A DNA stretch of 64,000 nucleotides from DATLGB01 sp963740765 (GTDB lineage Bacteria; Actinomycetota; Thermoleophilia; Solirubrobacterales; Solirubrobacteraceae), in contig CAVUFN010000016.1 of assembly GCA_963740765.1 (NCBI GenBank), forward strand, positions 620,001 through 684,000, in the 5' to 3' direction. The notes beneath the pieces are model-generated. The model saw only the letters and a program-made list of their open reading frames with translations, had not been told where the DNA came from and ran no database searches. The translations under genes and the position numbers were made by a program. Positions 51,762 through 60,311 of the stretch are shown here, piece by piece (within the stretch, counting starts at the first letter, position 1; each line of letters starts with the position of its first letter).

Positions 51762-53327
51762 ATGCGCCAGACCAGCCCCGAGACGTTCGAAGAGAAGCTC
51801 GACCAGCTCAAGGAGCTGCGCGAAGCGGCGGTGCACTCATCGCCCGAGGCGGAGAAGAAGCAGCACGACAAGGGCAAGCTGACCGCGCGCGAGCGCGTGG
51901 AAAAGCTGCTCGACCCGGGCTCGTTCCAGGAGCTGGACACGTTCATCCGCCACCGGGTGGTCGAGTTCGGCATGGAGAAGAACCGGCCCTGGGGTGACGC
52001 GGTGGTCACCGGGCACGGGACGATCGACGGTCGGCGCGTGTGCGTGTTCAGCCAGGACTTCACCGTCTTCGGCGGCTCCCTGGGCGAGGTCATGGCCGAG
52101 AAGATGTGCAAGGTCATGGACCTGGCCGCGAAGATCGGCTGCCCGGTCATCGGCATCAACGACTCCGGCGGCGCGCGCATCCAGGAGGGGGTCGTCTCCC
52201 TCGGCGCCTACGGGGACGTCTTCCTGCGCAACGTGCGCTGCTCGGGCGTCATCCCCCAGATCTCGATCATCATGGGCCCGTGTGCCGGCGGCGCGGTCTA
52301 CTCGCCGGCGATCACGGACTTCATCTTCATGGTGAAGGAGACGTCGCACATGTTCATCACCGGCCCCGACGTCATCAAGACGGTCACGGGCGAGGAGACG
52401 GGCTTCGAGGAGCTCGGCGGTGCGATGAGCCACAACACGAAGTCGGGCGTCGCCCACTTCGCGTCCGAGGACGAGGAGAGCTGCCTCGAGGATGTCCGCT
52501 ACCTGTTCAGCTTCCTGCCGCAGAACAACCTCGAGACGACCCCGCGGGTCCAGCCCACGGACGACCCCGAGCGCATGGATGAGGCGCTGGACTCGATCGT
52601 CCCCGACGCGCCGAACAAGCCCTACGACATGCGCGACGTCGCGAAGCTGATCGTCGACGACGAGGAGTTCTTCGAGGTCCACGAGCACTTCGCGCAGAAC
52701 ATCATCTGCGGCTACGCGCGCCTGAACGGCCACGCGATCGGCATCGTCGGCAACCAGCCGAAGGCGATGGCCGGCGTGCTCGACATCGAGGCCTCCGAGA
52801 AGGCCGCGCGCTTCGTGCGCACCTGCGACGCCTTCAACATCCCGATCCTCACCTTCTGCGACGTCCCCGGCTTCCTGCCCGGCACCGCGCAGGAATGGGG
52901 CGGCATCATCCGCCACGGCGCCAAGCTGCTGTACGCCTTCGCCGAGGCGACCGTCCCCAAGATCACGGTCATCACGCGCAAGGCCTACGGCGGCGCCTAC
53001 GACGTCATGAGCTCCAAGCACCTCGGCGCCGACTTCAACTTCGCGTGGCCCCAGGCGGAGATCGCGGTCATGGGTCCCGAGGGCGCGGTCAACATCATCT
53101 ACCGCCGCGACATCGCGGCTTCGCCCACGCCCGACACCCGCCGCGAGAAGCTCATCGCCGACTACAAGGCGCGCTTCGCGAACCCGTACACGGCGGCGGA
53201 GCGCGGCTACATCGACGACGTGATCGTCCCGCACGAAACGCGTCCCAAGCTGATCACGGCGCTCGAGACCCTGCTCACCAAGCGCGAGCCGGGGCCCAAG
53301 CGCAAGCACGGCAACATCCCGCTGTAA
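51762..53327 (+). CDS. pccB: Propionyl-CoA carboxylase, carboxyltransferase (beta) subunit
   Basis: 521 residues. Two crotonase-fold halves: the N-terminal one has GKLTARERVEKLLDPGSF, INDSGGARIQEGV and MGPCAGGAVYSPA; the C-terminal one has CDVPGFLPGTAQEWGGIIRHGAKLL and RKAYGGAYDVMSSKHLGAD. Asp414 in GGAYD matches the Asp (422 in Streptomyces PccB) that favours propionyl-CoA; acetyl-CoA enzymes have Ile there. It moves CO2 from biotin to propionyl-CoA, giving methylmalonyl-CoA. The partner biotin subunit is encoded 3 kb downstream. Confidence 0.9.
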   Translation: MRQTSPETFEEKLDQLKELREAAVHSSPEAEKKQHDKGKLTARERVEKLLDPGSFQELDTFIRHRVVEFGMEKNRPWGDAVVTGHGTIDGRRVCVFSQDFTVFGGSLGEVMAEKMCKVMDLAAKIGCPVIGINDSGGARIQEGVVSLGAYGDVFLRNVRCSGVIPQISIIMGPCAGGAVYSPAITDFIFMVKETSHMFITGPDVIKTVTGEETGFEELGGAMSHNTKSGVAHFASEDEESCLEDVRYLFSFLPQNNLETTPRVQPTDDPERMDEALDSIVPDAPNKPYDMRDVAKLIVDDEEFFEVHEHFAQNIICGYARLNGHAIGIVGNQPKAMAGVLDIEASEKAARFVRTCDAFNIPILTFCDVPGFLPGTAQEWGGIIRHGAKLLYAFAEATVPKITVITRKAYGGAYDVMSSKHLGADFNFAWPQAEIAVMGPEGAVNIIYRRDIAASPTPDTRREKLIADYKARFANPYTAAERGYIDDVIVPHETRPKLITALETLLTKREPGPKRKHGNIPL

Positions 53328-53370
53328 CGGAGGCGGAGGAGCGTGGAGCTGCGGTGCCGCCTGGCTCGCA

Positions 53371-53791
53371 CTACCCCCGCTTGAGCTGGCGGCGGATCTC
53401 GGCCTTGGCGCGGGGGTAGCGGTTGAGCCGGAAGGGGCCGTCGGCGAGCGCGCCCTGGTTGTAGAGCATCAGCTTGACCCGCCTGTGGGAGCGGACCCAG
53501 CCGAACAACCGGCGGACGAAGCCGGCGTCCGGACCGGGCTTGACACCGCGGAGCGCCGGCAGGCCGAGCGCCTTCAGCCGCCGGTCGACCTGCTTGACCG
53601 GCCCGCCGCGCAGGATCACGGCGACCCGTCGCCAGGCCTTCTTGAACGACGCCGTCGAATGCGCCTTGCCACGCGAGCGTCCGCCGGCGTCGAACGCGCT
53701 ATAGGCGTTGTTGGCCTGGTTCATCTCCGCCTCCGGCCGCCGGAACGGCCAGCGCGAGCGCGACGACGGCGAGCATCAGAGTGCGGCGCAT
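53371..53791 (-). pseudogene. Remnant of a secreted GH26-like glycoside hydrolase
   Basis: From ATG 53791 a signal peptide (MRRTLMLAVVALALAVPAA) reads into a stop. In another frame a 117-residue stretch runs from MNQANNAYSAFDAGG to the stop at 53371. It holds AEMNQ, like the acid/base Glu motif of GH26 enzymes, SFKKAWRRVAVILRGG, and the usual C-terminal FVRRLFGWVRSHRRVKLML with YNQG. The sequence between signal and EMN and the central barrel with the nucleophile are missing. This looks like two internal deletions. Family assignment is by recalled motifs and is moderate. Confidence 0.5.
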
Positions 53792-53892
53792 ACCCAGATA
53801 ACGGCGCGCCCCGGCTCAAGTTGACGGACCGCGCCAGGGCCCGCCCTCGACGTCGGGAGAGGACAAAGGAATGAAAGCGGGTCGGGTTTCGC

Positions 53893-53898
53893 TACATT
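53893..53898 (+). promoter_or_regulatory. -10 hexamer TACATT, leaderless-type promoter
   Basis: TACATT ends exactly 6 nt before ATG 53905 of the sulfite reductase gene. Confidence 0.5.
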
Positions 53899-53904
53899 CT
53901 GCCG

Positions 53905-55692
53905 ATGCCCCGCTCCGGCACCCTTGAGAACCCCGAGGTCGTCCAGGACGTCCCCGGCCACATCATCCCGATCATCGAGCGCGAGTTCGACGATTTCGAC
54001 AACGAGGCGGAGAAGTTCCTCGGCGGTCAGACGGAGGAGGACGAGTTCATCAAGTTCCGCCTCCGTCAGGGCGTCTACGGCCAGCGCCAGGCCGATGTGC
54101 AGATGTGCCGCATCAAGCTCCCCTTCGGTGGCATCACCCCGGACCAGTTCGACGCGGTCGCCGCGGTGACGGAGAAGTACGCGCCGCTCAACAAGGCGCA
54201 CCTGACCACGCGCCAGAACTTCCAGATCCATCACATCCCGCTGCGGACGATGGCCAAGCTGATCCGCGAGGTCTCCGACGCGGGCCTGTCGAGTCGCGAG
54301 GGCTGCGGCAACACGGTGCGCAACGTCACCGCCGATCCGTGGGCCGGCATCTGCGCGGACGAGGTCTTCGACCCGACCCCGTACGTGGGCGCCTACGTGC
54401 GCTACTTCGTGCGCCATCCCACCACGCAGCTGATGCCGCGCAAGGTCAAGACGGCGTTCACGGGTGCCGAGCCCGACCGCGCGATCACCGGCATCCACGA
54501 CATCGCCTTCCTCGCGCGCGAGCGTGACGGGGTGCGCGGGTTCGAGGTGCGCGTCGGCGGTGGCACGTCGATCATGCCGCGCGTCGCGCCGACCCTCTAC
54601 GAGTTCGTCGAGGCCGAGAACGGCGACTACCTCAAGATCGCCGAGGCCGTCTTCCGCATCTTCGACGCCCAGGACTGGCTGCGCGTCAACCGCGCGCGGG
54701 CGCGCCTAAAGGTGTTCGTGGACAAGTTCGGCATCGACGAGCTGCGCACGCAGGTCGAGGCGGAGCTCGCCGGCGACTGGGTCGCCGAGCGCGACTTCAC
54801 GCCGGACCTGTGGATCCACGACGAGGAGGCCAACGCGCCCTCCGTCCCGGACACGTCCGCGAGCCCGAACGGCGACCGCCGCGAGTTCGACCGCTACGTC
54901 GCCAGCGCCGTCCAACCGCAGCGCCAGGACGGGTTCTCGACCGTCCACATCCATGTCCCCCGCGGCGACCTCACGCCGGAGCAGCTGCGCGGCCTCGGCC
55001 AGATCATGCGCGACTACACCGGCGGCTACGCGCGGACCACCGTCCACCAGAACCTCGTGCTGCGCTGGGTGCGCGACGAGGCGCTCTACGACGTGTGGCA
55101 GCGACTGCTGGCGCTCGACCTCGGCCAGCCCGGCGCGGACGAGATCGCCGACGTCGTCTCCTGCCCCGGGACCGACTCGTGCAAGCTGGGTATCACGTCC
55201 TCCATGGGCCTGAACCTCGCCATCCGCGCGCGGCTGGGCGAGATGGGCATCGACGACCCGCTCGTCAAGCAGATGCACATCAAGATGTCCGGCTGCCCCA
55301 ACGGGTGCTCGCAGCACCACATCGCCGACATCGGGTTCTACGGCGCGTCGATCAAGGTCGGGGAGAACACGATCCCGGCCTACATCGCGCACATCGGCGG
55401 CGAGTTCGACACGGGCCAGGTCGCCTATGGCGCCCGCCTCAAGGTCCGCCTCGCCGCGAAGCGCGTGCCGGAGGCCGTCGACCGCTGGATCCGGATGTAC
55501 CAGGAGGAGCGCGAGGACGGCGAGCGGTTCCGCGAGTACGCCCGCCGCGTCGGCAACGAGCCGTTCCAGGACAGGGTGAAGGACCTGACGATGCCGATCG
55601 AGTTCGGCCTCGACACGATGAATCACTTCATCGACTGGAGCCGCAACGTGCCCTACCAGGTCGTGCGCGGGGAGGGCGAATGCGCGGTCTAG
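53905..55692 (+). CDS. Assimilatory sulfite (or nitrite) reductase, siroheme type
   Basis: 595 residues. Two ferredoxin-like repeats (for example HLTTRQNFQIHHIP and ARTTVHQNLVLRWV) each precede a catalytic half. The [4Fe-4S]-siroheme ligands are Cys420 and Cys426 (CPGTDSC) and Cys464 and Cys468 (CPNGC). This is a ferredoxin- or NADPH-subunit-dependent hemoprotein. It overlaps an APS reductase gene by 13 bp, so sulfite is the likely substrate: sulfite to sulfide in cysteine synthesis. The family alone does not separate it from nitrite reductase. Confidence 0.88.
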   Translation: MPRSGTLENPEVVQDVPGHIIPIIEREFDDFDNEAEKFLGGQTEEDEFIKFRLRQGVYGQRQADVQMCRIKLPFGGITPDQFDAVAAVTEKYAPLNKAHLTTRQNFQIHHIPLRTMAKLIREVSDAGLSSREGCGNTVRNVTADPWAGICADEVFDPTPYVGAYVRYFVRHPTTQLMPRKVKTAFTGAEPDRAITGIHDIAFLARERDGVRGFEVRVGGGTSIMPRVAPTLYEFVEAENGDYLKIAEAVFRIFDAQDWLRVNRARARLKVFVDKFGIDELRTQVEAELAGDWVAERDFTPDLWIHDEEANAPSVPDTSASPNGDRREFDRYVASAVQPQRQDGFSTVHIHVPRGDLTPEQLRGLGQIMRDYTGGYARTTVHQNLVLRWVRDEALYDVWQRLLALDLGQPGADEIADVVSCPGTDSCKLGITSSMGLNLAIRARLGEMGIDDPLVKQMHIKMSGCPNGCSQHHIADIGFYGASIKVGENTIPAYIAHIGGEFDTGQVAYGARLKVRLAAKRVPEAVDRWIRMYQEEREDGERFREYARRVGNEPFQDRVKDLTMPIEFGLDTMNHFIDWSRNVPYQVVRGEGECAV

Positions 55693-56300
55693 CGACGCTC
55701 GACGACCGGCTCGCCGACGCCGGCCGCCGTCACGGCGATCGCCTGGTGATGCTGACGTCATTCCAGAAGGAGGAGTCCGTCCTGATCGAGTCGGCCGTCC
55801 GCGTGGCGCCGCTGACCCGGTTCGTGACCATCGACACCGGCGTCCTGTTCCCAGAGACGCTGGACACCTGGCGCGCCTTCGAGGAGCGCTACGGCATCCA
55901 CGTCGACGTCGAGGACGCCACGGGCGACTGGAGCGCCGACCACTGCTGCTCCGCCGCGAAGGTGGACGCGCTCGAGCGCGCGCTCGCGGGCGCCGCTGCG
56001 TGGGTGACCGGCATCCGTCGCGAGCAGTCCCCGACGCGCGCCGACGCGCAGTTCGTCGAGCACGACAGCGGCCGCGACATCGTCAAGTACAACCCGCTCG
56101 CGGACTGGACCGAGGCCGATCTGTGGAACGTCATCCACGGCCAGGACCTGCCGTACAACCCACTGCACGACCAGGGCTACGCCTCGATCGGCTGCATGCC
56201 CTGCACCGCGCCGGGTCAGGGTCGCGAGGGCCGCTGGGCGGGCACGGACAAGGTCGAGTGCGGGCTGCACGTGGTGCAGGCCCGCTCCGCCGCGGCGTAA
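55680..56300 (+). CDS. cysH: Adenylylsulfate (APS) reductase
   Basis: 206 residues from ATG 55680. The PP-loop-type fold shows in LVMLTSFQKEESVLIE and TIDTGVLFPETLDTW. The iron-sulfur ligands are Cys89-Cys90 (DHCCSAAKV) and Cys172 and Cys175 (GCMPCT). The catalytic Cys194 lies in ECGLH. The CC...CxxC set marks APS rather than PAPS reductases. It makes sulfite from APS with thioredoxin; the sulfite passes to the enzyme encoded just upstream. Confidence 0.9.
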   Translation: MRGLATLDDRLADAGRRHGDRLVMLTSFQKEESVLIESAVRVAPLTRFVTIDTGVLFPETLDTWRAFEERYGIHVDVEDATGDWSADHCCSAAKVDALERALAGAAAWVTGIRREQSPTRADAQFVEHDSGRDIVKYNPLADWTEADLWNVIHGQDLPYNPLHDQGYASIGCMPCTAPGQGREGRWAGTDKVECGLHVVQARSAAA

Positions 56301-56347
56301 CGCCGACCACGTCCTCCCGGTTCCGGCCGTGGCGTACCGCGTCGCAG

Positions 56348-56368
56348 CGGTACCGGTTTCCGGTACCG
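56348..56368. promoter_or_regulatory. 21-bp palindrome CGGTACCGG-TTT-CCGGTACCG
   Basis: Perfect 9-bp arms with a 3-nt centre. It sits 20 nt upstream of the -10 hexamer of the carboxylase alpha gene, over the -35 region, where a repressor such as a TetR-family protein would act. It could also form a hairpin after cysH. Confidence 0.5.
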
Positions 56369-56388
56369 AGGCACCCGCGCTCGGCCAA

Positions 56389-56394
56389 TAGGCT
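56389..56394 (+). promoter_or_regulatory. -10 hexamer TAGGCT for the carboxylase alpha gene
   Basis: TAGGCT ends 10 nt before ATG 56405; no ribosome-binding site is seen. Confidence 0.45.
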
Positions 56395-56404
56395 TCCCGC
56401 CCGC

Positions 56405-58201
56405 ATGTTCTCCAAGGTCCTGGTCGCCAATCGTGGCGAGATCGCCGTCCGTGTCATCCGAGCCCTCGACGAGCTGGGCATCGGCTCCGTCGCCGTGTAC
56501 TCGGAGGCCGATAGGGACGCGCAGCACGTCAAGCGCGCGACGGAAGCGCACCTGATCGGGCCGGGCCCGGCGAACGAGAGCTACCTGGTCGTCGAGAAGC
56601 TGCTGGAGGTCATCGAGGCGAGCGGCGCCGAGGCGGTCCACCCCGGCTACGGCTTCCTGGCCGAGAACGCCGGCTTCGCGCGCACGCTGGAGGACAACGG
56701 CATCACCTGGATCGGGCCGCCGGCCAGCGCGATCGACGCGATGGGGTCCAAGACCGCCGCGCGCGACCTGATGAAGAAGGCCGGCGTGCCGATCGTCCCC
56801 GGCGTCACCGAGCCGGTCGAGACCTACGAGGACGCCAAGCAGATCGCCGAGGACATCGGCTACCCGATCGCGGTCAAGGCGGCGGGCGGCGGTGGCGGCA
56901 AGGGCTTCCGCGTCGCGATGGCGGCGGAGAACCTCAAGGACGCGTTCGAGGGCGCCGCGCGCGAGGGCGAGAAGTTCTTCTCCGACGACACTGTCTACCT
57001 GGAGCGCTATCTCGAGGACCCGCGCCACGTCGAGGTTCAGATCCTCGCCGACACCCACGGCAACGTCATCCACCTGGGCGAGCGCGACTGCTCCATCCAG
57101 CGCCGTCATCAGAAGCTCATCGAGGAGGCGCCCGGTCCGCTCGTCGACGAGGAGATGCGCGCGAAGATCGGCAAGATCGGCATCGACGCGGCGAAGGCGG
57201 TCGACTACGTCTCCGCCGGCACCGTCGAGGGCCTGTTCGTCAAGCAGGACGACGGCCCGGACGAGTACTTCTTCCTCGAGATGAACACGCGCGTGCAGGT
57301 CGAGCACTGCGTGACGGAGGCCGTCACCGGCATCGACATCGTGCGCGAGCAGATCCTCATCGCCGCGGGCGAGGAGCTGTCGGTCAAGCAGGACGACGTG
57401 CAGCTGCGCGGGCACGCGATCGAGTGCCGCATCAACGCGGAGTCGGCCGCCAACAACTTCTCCCCCGCCCCGGGGACCGTGACCTCGTACTTCGAGCCGT
57501 CCGGCCCGGGCATCCGCGTCGACTCCGGCGTGCTCGCGGGCTCGGAGATCACCCCGCTCTACGACCCGATGGTCGCCAAGCTGATCGTCTGGGACAACAC
57601 CCGCGAGCTGGCCACCAAGCGCATGCTGCGCGCGCTGGACGAGTTCATGGTCGGCGGCGTCACGACGCTGATGCCGTTCCACAAGGCGATCATGGCCTCC
57701 GACCAGTGGGCCAACGCCGAGACCTGCCGCGACCTGATCGAGGACGAGGAGTGGCGCAAGTCGCTCGAGGAGGCTCCGCCGGAGCCCGCCGACGACGACG
57801 TCGAGCTCGAGGAGCGCTCCTACACCGTCGAGGTGTCCGGCCGGCGCTTCGAGGTCAAGGTCCACGGCGAGGCGTTCGCGGGTGGCGGTGGCGGTGCGGC
57901 GCCGGCCGCGAAGAAGGCGCCCAAGCGCGGCGCGCGCAAGTCCGGCGGCGGCGGCGGCGCCGACGAGCTCAACTCGCCGCTGCAGGGCAACATGTGGAAG
58001 GTCGTCGCCGAGGCGGGGCAGTCCGTCGAGGAGGGCGACCTCATCTGCATCATCGAGGCGATGAAGATGGAGAACGAGATCACCGCCCACAAGGCCGGGA
58101 CGATCGAGACGCTCGCCGCCAAGGAGGGCGAGGCGATCAAGACCGGTGACCTGATCGCCGTGATCAAGTCCGAGGAGAAAGCGGAAGCAGATTCCGAATA
58201 G
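56405..58201 (+). CDS. Acyl-CoA (propionyl/acetyl) carboxylase, biotin (alpha) subunit
   Basis: 598 residues. Biotin carboxylase domain (1-450): KVLVANRGEIAVRVIRA, HPGYGFLAEN, the ATP loop KAAGGGGGKG, HLGERDCSIQRRHQKLIEEAP and FFLEMNTRVQVEHCVTE. A linker of about 70 residues, Gly/Ala/Lys-rich, leads to the biotin carrier domain (about 520-590) with biotin Lys554 in EAMKMEN. It carboxylates its own biotin and passes CO2 to PccB. In actinobacteria one alpha subunit often serves several carboxylases, so acetyl-CoA carboxylase use is possible too. Confidence 0.92.
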   Translation: MFSKVLVANRGEIAVRVIRALDELGIGSVAVYSEADRDAQHVKRATEAHLIGPGPANESYLVVEKLLEVIEASGAEAVHPGYGFLAENAGFARTLEDNGITWIGPPASAIDAMGSKTAARDLMKKAGVPIVPGVTEPVETYEDAKQIAEDIGYPIAVKAAGGGGGKGFRVAMAAENLKDAFEGAAREGEKFFSDDTVYLERYLEDPRHVEVQILADTHGNVIHLGERDCSIQRRHQKLIEEAPGPLVDEEMRAKIGKIGIDAAKAVDYVSAGTVEGLFVKQDDGPDEYFFLEMNTRVQVEHCVTEAVTGIDIVREQILIAAGEELSVKQDDVQLRGHAIECRINAESAANNFSPAPGTVTSYFEPSGPGIRVDSGVLAGSEITPLYDPMVAKLIVWDNTRELATKRMLRALDEFMVGGVTTLMPFHKAIMASDQWANAETCRDLIEDEEWRKSLEEAPPEPADDDVELEERSYTVEVSGRRFEVKVHGEAFAGGGGGAAPAAKKAPKRGARKSGGGGGADELNSPLQGNMWKVVAEAGQSVEEGDLICIIEAMKMENEITAHKAGTIETLAAKEGEAIKTGDLIAVIKSEEKAEADSE

Positions 58202-58649
58202 GGCCTGGCTCGCCGAGCGCGACGAGGCTGAGCACGTCGCCCGGCTCCTGGTCGCGTTCCGCGACTGGTACGGCTCGGACTGGCCGTCCGACAACGCCTT
58301 CCTGGCCGGTGTCGAGAAGCTCATGGAGGACCCGCAGACCGAGTTCCTGCTCGGGACACCCGACGACGACTCGCCGCCGTGCGCCGTCGTCCAGCTCCGC
58401 TACCGCCACTCGATCTGGACCGCCGCCGACGACGCCTGGCTGGAGGACCTCTTCGTCACGGAGAGCGCCCGCCGCACCGGTCTCGGCCGAACGATGGTCC
58501 TCGCCGCCCTGAATCGGGCCGAGGAGCGCAACTGCCGCCGCATCGAGCTCGACGTCGACGACGTCAACGAGGCGGCAGTCGCGCTGTACAAGGACCTCGG
58601 CTTCGCGCAGAAGCACGGCGGCTCCGCGCTGATGGTCAAGCCGCTCTAG
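58191..58649 (+). CDS. GNAT-family N-acetyltransferase, start uncertain
   Basis: Up to 152 residues. The fold begins at WLAERDEAEHVARLLVAF and includes WLEDLFVTESARRTGLGRTM, the acetyl-CoA loop (R-x-x-G-L-G-R), then RRIELDVDDVNEAAVALY and DLGF. The N-terminal helix lies upstream of the first ATG (58323). Between the preceding in-frame stop (58161) and that helix there is no ATG, GTG or TTG; ATT 58191 is the only near-start codon. If translation does begin at 58323 the domain would lack its first helix. It overlaps the carboxylase gene end. Substrate unknown. Confidence 0.6.
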   Translation: MPNRAWLAERDEAEHVARLLVAFRDWYGSDWPSDNAFLAGVEKLMEDPQTEFLLGTPDDDSPPCAVVQLRYRHSIWTAADDAWLEDLFVTESARRTGLGRTMVLAALNRAEERNCRRIELDVDDVNEAAVALYKDLGFAQKHGGSALMVKPL

Positions 58650-58652
58650 CGC

Positions 58653-59336
58653 TCACCGCGCGGGCCGGGGCGGGTTCCAGATCGGCCGGAAGGCGATCAG
58701 GTCGACGGACCGCCCGTTCACGACAAGGCTGTCCTGGTTCGTGTCGACCTGCAGGTCGAACTGGTGGTCCCCCGGCCCCAGGTCGGCTCCGCTCTGGAAG
58801 CTGAGAACCCGGCTCTCCCCCGCGGGCAGGGAGGTCTCCCATCCGTCGCTGACCACCTCGCCGTCCACGAGCAGGCGCCCTCGCACCAGGGCGTCCTGCC
58901 CCGGGCTGGCGACCGTCACCGACGCCATCAGCAGCGCGTGCCCCGGCTCGTCGGCGCCGCGGGACAGGCCGCCGGCCACGGTCTCCCATTCCGGCCCGAT
59001 GATCTGCTTGTCCGACCGCGCGTCGCCGTTGACGCGGATGTCCCCGGGCTCGAGCGCCGAGCCGGTCGTCCCGGCGGCGCCGGTCGTCCCGGCGGGGCCG
59101 GCCGGCCCCGCGGGGCCGGCGGGGCCGGCGGGGCCAGGCGCGCCGGGCTCGCCCCGCGGGCCCGCGGGGCCCGGCCGGGAGAACGCGGCGCGCGCCTTCG
59201 CGTCGAGGTCGGCTTGCTTGATCGTCCCGTTCCTGATCTGCTTGCTCGACGTGACCAGCACGCCCGCAGCAGTGGCCGTCCCGGCGAGCGCGAGGACGAC
59301 GGCGAGGAGGGAGAGGACCTTCGTGGTGTGTCGCAT
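58653..59336 (-). CDS. Secreted collagen-like protein
   Basis: 227 residues from ATG 59336. The signal peptide or N-terminal anchor is VLSLLAVVLALAGTATAAGVLV. Then come SSKQIRNGTIKQADLDAKA, a linker I associate with actinobacterial collagen-like proteins, about 14 Gly-X-Y triplets (GPAGPRGEPGAPGPAG and onward), and a 120-residue beta domain (LLMASVTVASPGQDALVRGRL, VLSFQSGADLGPGDHQFDL). It is divergent from an ECF sigma factor 42 bp away, so the sigma factor may control it. Confidence 0.7.
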   Translation of the reverse strand: MRHTTKVLSLLAVVLALAGTATAAGVLVTSSKQIRNGTIKQADLDAKARAAFSRPGPAGPRGEPGAPGPAGPAGPAGPAGPAGTTGAAGTTGSALEPGDIRVNGDARSDKQIIGPEWETVAGGLSRGADEPGHALLMASVTVASPGQDALVRGRLLVDGEVVSDGWETSLPAGESRVLSFQSGADLGPGDHQFDLQVDTNQDSLVVNGRSVDLIAFRPIWNPPRPAR

Positions 59337-59363
59337 GGCCCGAGGACGGCTCCGGGCCCCAGG

Positions 59364-59378
59364 AAGTTCGATCGGACC
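59364..59378. promoter_or_regulatory. AAGTTCGATCG element before sigma gene 1
   Basis: AAGTTCGATCGGACC, an imperfect form of the palindrome at 61822-61837, directly before GTG 59379. Both lie between an ECF gene and a divergent secreted-protein gene. Confidence 0.4.
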
Positions 59379-60311
59379 GTGACCGACGCCGATCTCACGC
59401 GCGCCGCCCAGGCCGGTGATGCCGCCGCCCTCGGCATCCTCCTCGAGCGCCACCGGGCCCGGCTGCTCGCCCACGCGCTGCAACTCGTCGGTCACACGGA
59501 GGCCCACGACGCCGTCCAGGACACCTTCGTCGTCGCCATGCGGCGCATCGGCAGCGTCCGCGACCCGGCCCAGGTCGAGGGGTGGCTGCACACCGTCCTG
59601 CGCACCCGCTGCCTGGACCGCCTGCGCGCCAGGCCCGCCGAGGCCGATGTCCCGGACGTCGCCGCGCCCGCCGCCGACGAGCCCGAGTCGATCATCGAGG
59701 AGCTCGCGCTGCGCGACTGGGTGTGGACCGCCGTCGAGCGCCTGTCCGACCCGCTGCGGCTGGTCACCATGCTGCGCCACTTCTCCAGCTGCACCGCCTA
59801 CGCCGACATCGCCACCGTCTGCGACGTCCCCGTGGGCACCGTGCGCAGCCGTCTCAACGAGGCGCGCCGCATCCTCGCCGATGAGCTGCTGCGGACCGCA
59901 TCCGCGGCCCACGGCGACGCCGCCGCGCGGACACGGTCGGAGCATGCGCGATGGTCGGCGGCCTTCGACGAGGCCGATCCGGACCAGCTCATCGAGTCGA
60001 TGCACCCCGACCTCGAGATCCGCTTCGCCGACCGCGCGTACGACGGCCGCGAGGCCTACCGGGCGATCGTCGACGCGGACCTCAGCGACGGTGTCCGGCT
60101 GGTGATCGACGACGTCGTGGTGGGCCGCGGCATCACGATCCTCGAGAGCCGCTTCGTCAACCCGGCCTGGGACCCGTTCCACTGCCCTCCCGGGATGACC
60201 CAGGTGGCGATCGGCGAAACGGCGGGCCTGACGAAGCGGCTCGTGTTCCATCACTGGCCGAGGGTCACCGGACCTGGATCGCGTCGCCCACCAGCGACGG
60301 CGTCGCCGTGA
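59379..60311 (+). CDS. ECF-type sigma factor with C-terminal SnoaL-like domain (copy 1)
   Basis: 310 residues. Sigma region 2 (about 5-85): DLTRAAQAGDAAALGILLER, DAVQDTFVVAMRRIGS, VEGWLHTVLRTRCLDRLRAR. Region 4 (about 115-175): LRLVTMLRHFSSCTAYADIA and VPVGTVRSRLNEARR. The last 110 residues (LIESMHPDLEIRFADRAYDGR onward) look like an NTF2/SnoaL-like domain, as in ECF41- and ECF56-type factors where it controls activity in place of an anti-sigma protein. It is nearly the same as the gene at 61866. Confidence 0.85.
   Translation: MTDADLTRAAQAGDAAALGILLERHRARLLAHALQLVGHTEAHDAVQDTFVVAMRRIGSVRDPAQVEGWLHTVLRTRCLDRLRARPAEADVPDVAAPAADEPESIIEELALRDWVWTAVERLSDPLRLVTMLRHFSSCTAYADIATVCDVPVGTVRSRLNEARRILADELLRTASAAHGDAAARTRSEHARWSAAFDEADPDQLIESMHPDLEIRFADRAYDGREAYRAIVDADLSDGVRLVIDDVVVGRGITILESRFVNPAWDPFHCPPGMTQVAIGETAGLTKRLVFHHWPRVTGPGSRRPPATASP

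Noticed and set aside
51762..53327. Acetyl-CoA-specific carboxyltransferase
   Set aside because: Asp414 in GGAYD is the propionyl-CoA-type residue; acetyl-CoA-type enzymes have Ile.
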